Part shown: piece by piece, positions 27,668-35,903 of the stretch | Numbering within the stretch: position 1 is the stretch's first letter | Layout of the letters: the number at the start of each line of letters is the position of its first letter | NCBI GenBank assembly: GCA_963842455.1 | Contig: CAWJHE010000006.1 | Location: 186,001-250,000 of the forward strand | Direction of reading: 5' to 3' | Origin: CAWJHE01 sp963842455 | GTDB taxonomy: Bacteria > Chloroflexota > Anaerolineae > Anaerolineales > UBA4823 | DNA length: 64,000 bases | Program-made: the position numbers and the translations under genes | Notes under the pieces: generated by a model | Database searches by the model: none | Told to the model about the DNA's origin: nothing | The model's input: the letters and a program-made list of their open reading frames with translations, nothing else

Positions 27668-28987
27668 TTATAACCTTACGACTTTTGTATTCTCTCGTCC
27701 GGTAGCCCCTAAAGCGTTTCTGGTATCAACGATCAATTTTGCTTTTTCTACAATTGCGGAATAATCGTATTGGCTGTGGTTTGTGATGACGACAACGCAA
27801 TCTGCTTGTTGAACGGATTGCATCAAATCGCTCACACTGTGTAGATTCCATCCATCATGCCGCAATGAAGGGATGTATGGATCGTGGTAGCTAACGATAG
27901 CTCCTTTTTGGATCAGCAAGCCGATCACATCCAGGGCTGGCGATTCACGTACATCATCTATGTCGGGTTTGTAGGCAGCCCCCAGCACAAGAATCTGGCT
28001 TCCCTTCAGGGATTTTTGATGTTCATTGAGTGCATCTTGAGTCAGGTTGACCACATACCTGGGCATGCCGGTATTGATTTCAGATGCCAGCTCAATAAAC
28101 CGGGCTGTATAGTTCAATGATCGGAGCCGCCAGGAGAGATACAACGGATCAATTGGGATACAATGACCACCCAGGCCGGGGCCAGGGGTAAATTTCATAA
28201 AACCAAAAGGTTTTGTGGCTGCTGCATCGATGACTTCCCACACATCCACACCTAAACGGTTGCACATGATCGCCATTTCATTCACCAGACCGATGTTGAT
28301 CATGCGGAAGGTGTTTTCCAACAGTTTTGCCATTTCTGCAACTTCAGCGGATGAGACTGGCACAACAGATTGCAGCGCCTGGGCGTACCAGATCCCAGAT
28401 ACTTCACTGCAAGCCGGAGTAATCCCGCCGATTACTTTCGGGGTGTTGATGGTTGTCCAATCTTTTCGACCAGGGTCAACTCGCTCTGGAGAAAATGCCA
28501 GGAAGAAGTTTTCTCCAGGAACCAGGTCGGGGTCTTCGCTTAATTTGGGCAGCAAAATTTCCCGCGTTGTACCGGGATACGTGGTGGATTCGAGGACAAC
28601 GACCATATCTGGGTGCATGTAACTGGCAAGCTGTTCAGTTGCTGAAAGAATATAGGATAGATCTGGATCGCCCGTTTTTCGTAAGGGTGTTGGCACACAA
28701 ATACTCACGGCATCCATCTCTTGCAAAACCGAGAAATCCGTCGTGGCATTTAACTTGCCAGCCGAGACCAGTCTTTCTACTTGTTCAGTAGGAACATCCT
28801 GGATATGACTGACTTTATTGCGCAAGGAATCAACCTTGCGTTGATCAGGATCAATTCCGGTAACTGAATAACCGGCTTCGGCGAATACAACCGCAAGCGG
28901 AAGCCCGACGTAACCCAGACCTAGTATACCTACTTTTGCAGTTCGGTCTTTGAGCTTATTGATAAGTGTTTGTTTGGAAGAAGCCAT
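27668..28987 (-). CDS. UDP-sugar 6-dehydrogenase (UDP-GlcNAc/UDP-glucose type)
   Basis: This 439-residue nucleotide-sugar dehydrogenase has an N-terminal Rossmann motif GILGLGYVGLPLAVVFAEAG. The catalytic Cys is about residue 276 in GPGLGGHCIPIDPLYLSW, and a C-terminal UDP-binding domain contains VLGAAYKPDIDDVRESPALD. The HCIPIDP form fits the WbpA/TviB group that oxidises UDP-N-acetyl-hexosamines, whereas plain UDP-glucose dehydrogenases usually have a CFPKD-like motif. It would supply a uronic acid, explaining the epimerase next to it. AAAGG sits eight bases before the ATG. Confidence 0.9.
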   Translation of the reverse strand: MASSKQTLINKLKDRTAKVGILGLGYVGLPLAVVFAEAGYSVTGIDPDQRKVDSLRNKVSHIQDVPTEQVERLVSAGKLNATTDFSVLQEMDAVSICVPTPLRKTGDPDLSYILSATEQLASYMHPDMVVVLESTTYPGTTREILLPKLSEDPDLVPGENFFLAFSPERVDPGRKDWTTINTPKVIGGITPACSEVSGIWYAQALQSVVPVSSAEVAEMAKLLENTFRMINIGLVNEMAIMCNRLGVDVWEVIDAAATKPFGFMKFTPGPGLGGHCIPIDPLYLSWRLRSLNYTARFIELASEINTGMPRYVVNLTQDALNEHQKSLKGSQILVLGAAYKPDIDDVRESPALDVIGLLIQKGAIVSYHDPYIPSLRHDGWNLHSVSDLMQSVQQADCVVVITNHSQYDYSAIVEKAKLIVDTRNALGATGRENTKVVRL

Positions 28988-29026
28988 AGTTGAACCTTTC
29001 CCATGATCGGGGTAAATTATTGAAGA

Positions 29027-29911
29027 TTAATCATATCCGAAAAATTCGGATAATTCGGTATGAATTTTTTTATCAAGCAGGGCTATGGATTCGGGCGATA
29101 AGTAATCTACATAACCCTTGATTTTTCCCTTACGCGTCTTGAAAGTATTCTCGTCTTTGCGGTCTGCAGGTTTAAGCATCTCGCTCTGGTATTTTTCATC
29201 CATTTCCATCTTGCGCATATTATCAAAAGAAGCAAAATTAATCGCATCTTCTATCGTTTGCGAGCTAATTGCTTCAAGTCCCAGGAAGTTCATAATGCGC
29301 TGCAACTCTTTGTTTGGGTTGGCACGCAGGTCTTCATAGCGAACCATTAAGAAACCGCTGGGAACATGGCGGTTGTTTGCCCAGATATTATAGTAGTTAA
29401 TGATCGTATCAATCCCGCTTCGTTCTTGAAAGATGAAGCTTTGCAGGTCATCATTAACGACGCCCGCCTGGTTTTCATAAGGGTTCTTTGCAAATAATTT
29501 ACTGCGGTGTTTTAATTCAAAATAGCTGGAGACAATTACATCACGGGGATCTCGCACCAGGAAAATGACTTTCTTGCTTGCATAGCGGGCTTTTGATGTT
29601 TCCAGCTCCTGTGGAGTTTTGAGCATGGGTCGGTCGTCATGGATAACCGTAATATGCTCAACTTGGGGATGGACTCTTCTTTTCCATCGGAGCAAAAGGA
29701 TATCTTCTTCTTCTGGTAAATGGAAATGAGTGGCGATAATTCTACCCATCATCAACCTCAACCAGGTTCTCCCGCATTTGGGATAGGAGATTAAATACAC
29801 ATCCGTTTTTTGATGAGCATACCAGCGCAGGAAATGATCAGGAAACAGCCTGCGGATCGATGTGCGAAAGTTAGCGGGGAGCTGGTCATACCAGCGTCGG
29901 AAAAATGGCAT
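29027..29911 (-). CDS. PAPS-dependent sulfotransferase (sulfotransferase_1 type)
   Basis: This 294-residue enzyme has the 5'-phosphosulfate loop YLISYPKCGRTWLRLMM, the 3'-phosphate motif FLVRDPRDVIVSSYFELK and, near the end, TFKTRKGKIKGYVDYL. The last resembles the RKGxxGDW region of cytosolic sulfotransferases. All PAPS-contacting motifs appear intact. It is the first gene of the polysaccharide run and belongs to a different sulfotransferase subgroup from the tandem pair at 3.3-5.5 kb, which implies a different acceptor. Confidence 0.9.
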   Translation of the reverse strand: MPFFRRWYDQLPANFRTSIRRLFPDHFLRWYAHQKTDVYLISYPKCGRTWLRLMMGRIIATHFHLPEEEDILLLRWKRRVHPQVEHITVIHDDRPMLKTPQELETSKARYASKKVIFLVRDPRDVIVSSYFELKHRSKLFAKNPYENQAGVVNDDLQSFIFQERSGIDTIINYYNIWANNRHVPSGFLMVRYEDLRANPNKELQRIMNFLGLEAISSQTIEDAINFASFDNMRKMEMDEKYQSEMLKPADRKDENTFKTRKGKIKGYVDYLSPESIALLDKKIHTELSEFFGYD

Positions 29912-29928
29912 AAGCGTGTTCCAAGCCG

Positions 29929-30555
29929 CTAAAATAAGCTTAGCTGCTTGGGTTCTTCTTTCTCTTCAGGTGGTTGGGCGGGTTTTTCTTTCACCTGTTC
30001 CGCTTTGGCGATGAGATCCGGCAGGTGTGAAAAATCTGCTTCGATGGTAGATTTCAGAGAGCGTTGGTGCAAGGCAGCGGCTGGGTGGTACATGGCAACG
30101 ACCAACCGTCCATTAACTTTACTGGCTTGCCCATGAATTTCGCTGATTCTTGCTCCAGGAAGAAAGTGGGCCATCGAGAAACGTCCCAGTGTGACGATGA
30201 CTTTGGGGTTGATTGCCTGAATCTGTCTTTCTAAATAGCCACTGCAAGCGCTGAGCTCTTCTGGAAGTGGGTCTCGGTTTCCGGGTGGACGGCACTTAAC
30301 AACATTGCCGATAAAAACATCCGACCGTTTCATTTGGATGGATGTCAACAGTTCTTCCAGAAATTTTCCGGCGGCTCCTACAAAGGGACGCCCCTGCTCG
30401 TTTTCATGAAAACCTGGGCCTTCGCCGATAAACATAATTTCTGCATGCGCAGGACCTTCTCCTGGAACAGCGTTTTTGCGTGAATGGTGCAGCATGCATC
30501 TTGTACAAGTGGATACTTCATCTGCGACCTGTTTTAGGATATTATCTGGATTCAT
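29929..30555 (-). CDS. Uracil-DNA glycosylase, family 4 (iron-sulfur)
   Basis: This 208-residue repair enzyme removes uracil from DNA. It carries four cysteines for a 4Fe-4S cluster (CTRCMLH near residue 17, VKCRPPGNRDP and SACSGYLERQ). The active-site motif is GEGPGFHENEQGRPFVGAAG, and the second catalytic motif is MYHPAAAL. The C-terminal tail (about 25 residues) is rich in Glu, Lys and Pro and ends PKQLSLF, a possible sliding-clamp-binding motif (inference). Confidence 0.92.
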   Translation of the reverse strand: MNPDNILKQVADEVSTCTRCMLHHSRKNAVPGEGPAHAEIMFIGEGPGFHENEQGRPFVGAAGKFLEELLTSIQMKRSDVFIGNVVKCRPPGNRDPLPEELSACSGYLERQIQAINPKVIVTLGRFSMAHFLPGARISEIHGQASKVNGRLVVAMYHPAAALHQRSLKSTIEADFSHLPDLIAKAEQVKEKPAQPPEEKEEPKQLSLF

Positions 30556-30622
30556 GGTCTATTTCCTTATTTTGTCTCTTCAGGTTTAATCGCACCACCT
30601 GTGGAAATCAGAACGAAAGGTA

Positions 30623-31156
30623 TCAGGCAGAAGGTACCTGTGGGGTCTCTTTCCATTTTTTGGATTGAAGCCATTCCAAATATTGACTGTTAAGTTTGCT
30701 GGCAGTCATGATGATGGCATCTTCTCCATTATCTTGATAGTAACGATGACGTTGACCAACAACTTCAAAGCCAAAACGCTGGTAAAGAGATTGCGCTGCG
30801 ATATTTCCGGCGCGCACTTCTAAAGTTGCTTGAAGTATATCTTCTTGAATTGCGAACTCCAAAGCGACCGCTATGAGTTCTTGCGCAATTCCCCGGCGCC
30901 GGAATTCTGGAAGAATGGCAAGGGTGGCAATATGCGCTTCGTCCAGGATTAACCAGATGACAATCATCCCCACAATTTGATAGCTAAGGTCCAGCTTTTG
31001 AATTTCAGCAACCCATAACTTAGAAAGAGGATTTTCATTGAGCTCAAAGGAAAAAGCGCTTTTTGGCCAGGGCATGCTGAATGATGCCTGGTCAATCGCC
31101 ATCACCTGGTCCAGATCACCACATTGCATGGGGCGTAAATGTATTGATTCGTTCAA
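30623..31156 (-). CDS. rimI: Ribosomal-protein-alanine N-acetyltransferase
   Basis: This 177-residue GNAT acetyltransferase has the acetyl-CoA loop LPEFRRRGIAQELI and the RimI hallmark ATLEVRAGNIAAQSLYQRFGF. It would acetylate the N-terminal alanine of ribosomal protein S18. It ends the widespread tsaE-tsaB-rimI cluster, starting six bases after tsaB. Confidence 0.92.
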   Translation of the reverse strand: MNESIHLRPMQCGDLDQVMAIDQASFSMPWPKSAFSFELNENPLSKLWVAEIQKLDLSYQIVGMIVIWLILDEAHIATLAILPEFRRRGIAQELIAVALEFAIQEDILQATLEVRAGNIAAQSLYQRFGFEVVGQRHRYYQDNGEDAIIMTASKLNSQYLEWLQSKKWKETPQVPSA

Positions 31157-31162
31157 GAAATC

Positions 31163-31852
31163 CTATCCTGGAATAGGGTCATTATAATGTAAGTAAATTG
31201 GCGCCAGACTGGCTGGATCATCCACATTACCTTGCTGCCATCGTTTCCAGCCTAATTCAGCCAGGATGGCAGGCCGCCGTACACAATTACTGGGGGATGC
31301 CAGACGTGCAAAAGGTTGCTTCCGTGAGAAATATTCGCGCTCTTCACGGTTTAATTCTCCGCAGAGTATTGTGGGGGCTTGCAGTCTGTCAACCAATGCT
31401 TCAGGAGTCAGGACTTCTACTTCTTGGCTGGCAGTCCATTGGCCTTTAACTGTTTGATACCACCCGACAGCAAAGCGGCCACGCCCGGCTCTTAAAATCG
31501 CTGCCATGGGTAGTTCGGCAGGCGATTGCCCGGAAGCCAGGATTTCGAGGGTAGGGATACCAATGATGGGGATGTGACGAACGATGGCCAGCCCTTTTGC
31601 CAGGGCAAGCCCAATGCGCAGACCGGTGAACGAACCAGGGCCAAGCGCTACCACGACTGCACTAAGGTCTTTGGGAGATAGGTCGCTTTTTGATAATGCC
31701 TCGCTCACTGCAGGGGCTAACTCGACCGTGTGGTGATCGTGGCTAAGCCAGGTACTCTCGCAAATGACCTGGGCGCCATTAAATAAAGCCAGTCCTACCG
31801 CTCGTGTGGATGTATCTATGGCTAAAAGGACAGGAACCGTTGTTCTGGTCAT
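31163..31852 (-). CDS. tsaB: tRNA threonylcarbamoyladenosine biosynthesis protein TsaB
   Basis: This 229-residue ASKHA-fold protein starts VLLAIDTSTRAVGLALFNG and contains VVVALGPGSFTGLRIGLALAKG, the signature of TsaB. It works with TsaD and TsaE to form t6A at position 37 of ANN-decoding tRNAs. Its ATG overlaps the tsaE stop codon (ATGA). Confidence 0.93.
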   Translation of the reverse strand: MTRTTVPVLLAIDTSTRAVGLALFNGAQVICESTWLSHDHHTVELAPAVSEALSKSDLSPKDLSAVVVALGPGSFTGLRIGLALAKGLAIVRHIPIIGIPTLEILASGQSPAELPMAAILRAGRGRFAVGWYQTVKGQWTASQEVEVLTPEALVDRLQAPTILCGELNREEREYFSRKQPFARLASPSNCVRRPAILAELGWKRWQQGNVDDPASLAPIYLHYNDPIPG

Positions 31853-32346
31853 GAAACTCCAAATAATTGTCGGCGGAATTCTGCCAGTAAATTTAGATAG
31901 CGGGACCCATAAGCAGTGATCAAAAAATCCCTTTGATTTTCATCAACCCATTTGATTTCAAGCCATAGTCGCGCTTGAGGTAAGATGTCTTGAATTTTTT
32001 CAGCCCATTCCACTACGAGTGTGCCATCTTCCAGCATGGAATCGATATCCAAATCCTCTGCTTCTGAAGATGATACCAGACGGTAGGCATCCAGATGGAA
32101 GAGTCTTTGCCTGTTCGGACGGCGGTAGACGTTTACAAGAACGAAGGTGGGGCTGGTAACTTGATCAAGTGTTCCCCATCCCGAGGCAATCCCTTGCATC
32201 AGCGTGGTTTTTCCGGCGCCCAGGTCACCAATCAGGCCGATTAAATCCCCGGGTTGCAGCAAACTTCCCAGGCGTAGGCCGGCGCGGCGTGTCTGGTCTG
32301 CACTGCGGCTGATAAATTCCATGGAACGTGGTTTTAGAATAGGCAT
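31849..32346 (-). CDS. tsaE: tRNA threonylcarbamoyladenosine biosynthesis ATPase TsaE
   Basis: This 165-residue P-loop ATPase has LIGDLGAGKTTLMQGIASGWG (Walker A) followed by TSPTFVLVNVY and HLDAYRL, both typical of TsaE. It is the ATPase that resets the TsaB-TsaD complex during t6A synthesis. First gene of tsaE-tsaB-rimI. Confidence 0.93.
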   Translation of the reverse strand: MPILKPRSMEFISRSADQTRRAGLRLGSLLQPGDLIGLIGDLGAGKTTLMQGIASGWGTLDQVTSPTFVLVNVYRRPNRQRLFHLDAYRLVSSSEAEDLDIDSMLEDGTLVVEWAEKIQDILPQARLWLEIKWVDENQRDFLITAYGSRYLNLLAEFRRQLFGVS

Positions 32347-32449
32347 TGTAATTGGATTATAAGCGGGGATTGATGAAGCGTAAAGCGGATTTCAAAGCAT
32401 TGCGATGACATAAACAGAACTGAAGGAAATTAAGGAAACAATTGGTTTT

Positions 32450-34660
32450 TTAAGACGATTTCTTCAATGTTAAGTTTGCCACAGATGCCATGACACGTTT
32501 CAGTCCAACCTCTTCAAAGAATACATCAACAATCTCTTCTCCATCTTGGATACGGCTGTTCAGCACCAATCCATCGCCCCAACTGGGGTGTTGAACTTTC
32601 GAACCTGGTGAAAATTGTTCTTCTTCAAGCTTTTGCGCATGGGCCTTTGGGTAGCTGCTTGTCCAGTTTTCGGACGGATGCTGATTGGGTGCTGAATGCG
32701 TGCCTCGAACGGTCTCACGAGTTGTTCTTCGCGCGGTTTGAGCAGTCTGTAACAATTCTGATGGAATATCCAGTAAATACCGGGATGGTTCAGCTGGTTC
32801 CGTGTAACCGTACATGCTGCGATTTTGAGCATGTACCATGATCAGATGATCTCTGGCACGGGTGATACCGACGTATAACAATCGCCGTTCTTCCATCATG
32901 GCTTCAGGGTCATCAAAAGAACGGCTGTGGGGCAGCGTACCTTCATTTAGCCCAATGATGATGACAACCGGAAATTCCAGACCCTTTGCAGCGTGCAGGG
33001 TGAGCAAAGTGGGCACATTTTTCTCAATATTTAATGTGTCTTGGTCTGATACCAGCGAAACCTGCTCCAAAAAAGCCTCCAGGCCGGATTCTTGAAAATC
33101 TGCAGCCAGGCGACGAAGCTCCATCACGTTTTCCCAGCGGTCGTTGCCTTCTTCGGTTCCGTCATTGATGTAGGCGTTATACCCGGTGTCTTGGATGACG
33201 CGGTCCATGAGTTCTAAAGGATGAAGCTCAAATTTCAAACCATGCCAGTTTGAAAACATTTTCCCAAAATGGTCGAGATTGGATTGCGAGCGACTTGGGA
33301 AAGCCTGTAGAGCAATATGCTCGGGGGTGCTCATCATCTCCAGGAGAAGTAAACCGGGAGCAATATGCATATTGCTGGCTTGTTGTTGCAGGGTTTGGTA
33401 GGTTTTATCACCGATGCCTCGGGCTGGCACATTGATCACACGCGACAGGCTGATTTCATCCTGCGGGTTGTGGATTAATCGTAAGTAGGCGATGATATCT
33501 TTGATTTCTCGGCGGCCATAGAAACGTTGGGCGCCTAATAAACGATAGGGCAAACCGCGGGTCAAGAAGGCTTCTTCTAAAACGCGTGACTGGGCATTAG
33601 TCCGGTACATAATTGCAAAATCGCCTGGTTCTGATTTCCCTTGGGCTACCAGACTGGCTATCGTGTCAACAACATAGGCGGCTTCCATCCGGTCGTCGAT
33701 GGTCTCATGCAGCACGACCTTTTTTCCTTCTCCCCGGTCGGTGAACAAGTGTTTTTTTATGCGCTGTGGGTTGCTGTCGATCACTGCCATAGCCACATTG
33801 AGAATAGCTTGCGTTGAGCGATAATTTTGCTCTAAAAGGATGGTCTGTGCAGTGGGAAAATCTTTTTCAAAGCGAAGGATATTGCGGTAATCTGCACCTC
33901 GCCATCGGTAAATGGATTGGTCGCTATCCCCAACCACAAAGATGTTTTTATAGTAAGAAGCTAGATGCTTTAGCAGTGTGTATTGCGCTATATTGGTGTC
34001 TTGGAATTCATCTACCAGTATATATTCATAGCGGCGAGCGTAGCGGTCCCGCACAGGCTGATTATTTTCCAATAGATTTGCAGTCCATAACAGCAGGTCA
34101 TCGAAATCCAGGGCATTGTTGCTGATCAGCATCTCCTGGTACCGTTTAAAAATTCGTTGCACCACTTCATCCCTGTAATTTTGAACAGGAAATTGCTCGG
34201 GTAATATCAGCTCGTTTTTAGCGTTAGAAATCGCGGCATGAATGCTGCCTGGGCGATATCTTTTATCGTCTAGATTCAAATCTCGGATGGCTTGTTTGAC
34301 CAGGCTAACCTGGTCGTCGACATCGAAGATGACAAAATTCGATTTAAACGGTAATAGCTCGGCTTCTCTGCGCAAAAGCCTGGCGCAGATTGCATGGAAG
34401 GTGCCCAAGGTTAATCCCCTGGTATGATCTCCAATTAGCTGGTTGACCCTGTTCTCCATCTCGCGAGCCGCTTTGTTAGTGAACGTCACCGCTAATGTGT
34501 TGTAAGGTCTGACACCAAGCACGCCAATCAGGTAGGCAATGCGGTGGGTTAAGACGCGTGTTTTCCCTGAGCCTGGTCCAGCCAAGACAAGGATTGGTCC
34601 TGTTGAAGCTTTAACAGCCAGTTGTTGTTGAGGGTTGAGGTTTGAAAACAAATCCATCAT
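32450..34660 (-). CDS. ATP-dependent DNA helicase, PcrA/UvrD family
   Basis: This 736-residue superfamily 1A helicase has Walker A LAGPGSGKTRVL, VTFTNKAAREMENRV, YILVDEFQDTN, GDSDQSIYRWRGADY, LEQNYRST and TLHAAKGLEFPVVII. The last 50 residues form the PcrA/UvrD C-terminal Tudor-like segment (VQHPSWGDGLVLNSRI) that binds RNA polymerase in relatives. Length is normal for PcrA. It starts ATG-ATG at 34660 and is divergent from the holB-like gene. The 102 bases between it and tsaE (32347-32449) show no feature. Confidence 0.93.
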   Translation of the reverse strand: MMDLFSNLNPQQQLAVKASTGPILVLAGPGSGKTRVLTHRIAYLIGVLGVRPYNTLAVTFTNKAAREMENRVNQLIGDHTRGLTLGTFHAICARLLRREAELLPFKSNFVIFDVDDQVSLVKQAIRDLNLDDKRYRPGSIHAAISNAKNELILPEQFPVQNYRDEVVQRIFKRYQEMLISNNALDFDDLLLWTANLLENNQPVRDRYARRYEYILVDEFQDTNIAQYTLLKHLASYYKNIFVVGDSDQSIYRWRGADYRNILRFEKDFPTAQTILLEQNYRSTQAILNVAMAVIDSNPQRIKKHLFTDRGEGKKVVLHETIDDRMEAAYVVDTIASLVAQGKSEPGDFAIMYRTNAQSRVLEEAFLTRGLPYRLLGAQRFYGRREIKDIIAYLRLIHNPQDEISLSRVINVPARGIGDKTYQTLQQQASNMHIAPGLLLLEMMSTPEHIALQAFPSRSQSNLDHFGKMFSNWHGLKFELHPLELMDRVIQDTGYNAYINDGTEEGNDRWENVMELRRLAADFQESGLEAFLEQVSLVSDQDTLNIEKNVPTLLTLHAAKGLEFPVVIIIGLNEGTLPHSRSFDDPEAMMEERRLLYVGITRARDHLIMVHAQNRSMYGYTEPAEPSRYLLDIPSELLQTAQTARRTTRETVRGTHSAPNQHPSENWTSSYPKAHAQKLEEEQFSPGSKVQHPSWGDGLVLNSRIQDGEEIVDVFFEEVGLKRVMASVANLTLKKSS

Positions 34661-34765
34661 GAGAAGATTACCTGTCCGGCAAAGGATTATAGCACAGGCC
34701 TTTCCTGCTTGCTGATGAGTATGGCTGCCTTTTGGTTGCTAATCTGTGAACTCTAAGCTAAAATC

Positions 34766-35764
34766 ATGGAGATGGATTGGAAGATACTTGGTCACGATTG
34801 GGCGGTGGATGCTTTAGCGGAACATATCAGTCGCAAAGCGGTCCGTCATGCCTATTTGTTTACGGGTCCGCAGGGAGTTGGGCGGCGTACCATTGCCTTG
34901 CGTTTTGCTCAAGCTGTGAACTGCAGAGATACCCTTGTTCCCGGACAGCCGTGCGGTGTATGCAGATCATGCAGATTGATCGAGCAACAACAGCATCCGG
35001 ATCTATTGGTCGTACAAGCTGAACAGGCAGGTAAGCAACTGAAAATTGACCAGGTGAGGGAGATTCAGCACGCCTTGTCTTTATCTCCTTATGAGGCAGT
35101 TTATCGTATTGCTATCTTCTTGCGTTTTGATGAAGCCAATCATCAGGCAATGAATGCTTTGTTGAAAACATTGGAAGAACCGCCTGCGCGCGTGATCATT
35201 CTTTTGACAGCGGCTAATGAGGAGTTGTTGTTACCAACCATCAGTTCCCGGTGTGAAATTCTCCGCTTGCGTCCAATAGCCAGCGATAATTTGGCACGCG
35301 GGATGCAGTTGCTGTGGGGCGTAGGTGTGGAGAAAGCAGAAGAACTTGCTTGCATCTCTGGGGGCAGACCAGGATACGCATATGAACTGTATCATAACCC
35401 AGAGACTGGAAAGAGAAGAAAAACGGCGCTCGAAGTTTTATTTAGATTGCTGTCGGCTTCACGTGTTGAGCGTTTTGCCTATGTCGAAAAGAATTATCAG
35501 GATCATGAAGGGATCCATTTTCTGCTGCAGATTTGGATTTCATTGTGGCGGGATGTTCTGATTACATCTGCTGGCGCAAAGATTCCTGTTCAGAACATCG
35601 ATCACGCTGAGAAAATTAACCAACTGGCTCAGCAATTTGGTTTAGAACGGGCTCGAATTATGCTTAGCTCTTTGGATAGGACAATGTCCTTAATGGAAAA
35701 AAATGTAAACAGGCGTCTGGCTCTTGAAATCATGATGTTAGATTTACCCATTACAAATTCCTGA
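34766..35764 (+). CDS. holB: DNA polymerase III subunit delta' (clamp-loader AAA+ protein)
   Basis: This 332-residue clamp-loader subunit has the AAA+ core GPQGVGRRTIALRFAQAV, where Arg replaces the usual Walker-A Lys as expected for a non-hydrolysing delta'. The zinc module CGVCRSCRLIEQQQHPDL, LLKTLEEPPARVI and the SRC motif (TISSRCEILRL) are present. It starts at ATG 34766, with another Met two codons on; no clear Shine-Dalgarno is seen. Confidence 0.88.
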   Translation: MEMDWKILGHDWAVDALAEHISRKAVRHAYLFTGPQGVGRRTIALRFAQAVNCRDTLVPGQPCGVCRSCRLIEQQQHPDLLVVQAEQAGKQLKIDQVREIQHALSLSPYEAVYRIAIFLRFDEANHQAMNALLKTLEEPPARVIILLTAANEELLLPTISSRCEILRLRPIASDNLARGMQLLWGVGVEKAEELACISGGRPGYAYELYHNPETGKRRKTALEVLFRLLSASRVERFAYVEKNYQDHEGIHFLLQIWISLWRDVLITSAGAKIPVQNIDHAEKINQLAQQFGLERARIMLSSLDRTMSLMEKNVNRRLALEIMMLDLPITNS

Positions 35765-35816
35765 GGTCTTTCAGTTATCTATTTGCCATTTTGCAAACTC
35801 TTGTGAGGGGGGCGTA

Positions 35817-35825
35817 TGCTATACT
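35817..35825 (+). promoter_or_regulatory. Extended -10 promoter of the GAF histidine kinase
   Basis: TGCTATACT fits an extended -10 element (TGN plus TATACT). No -35 box at normal spacing is evident. It lies about 80 bases before the kinase start. Confidence 0.4.
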
Positions 35826-35903
35826 CGCTTCGGAACAGTTATTACAAACAATATTATTATCACAATATTATTTGCATTCTCGACGATAACATCGAAGCAT
35901 CCT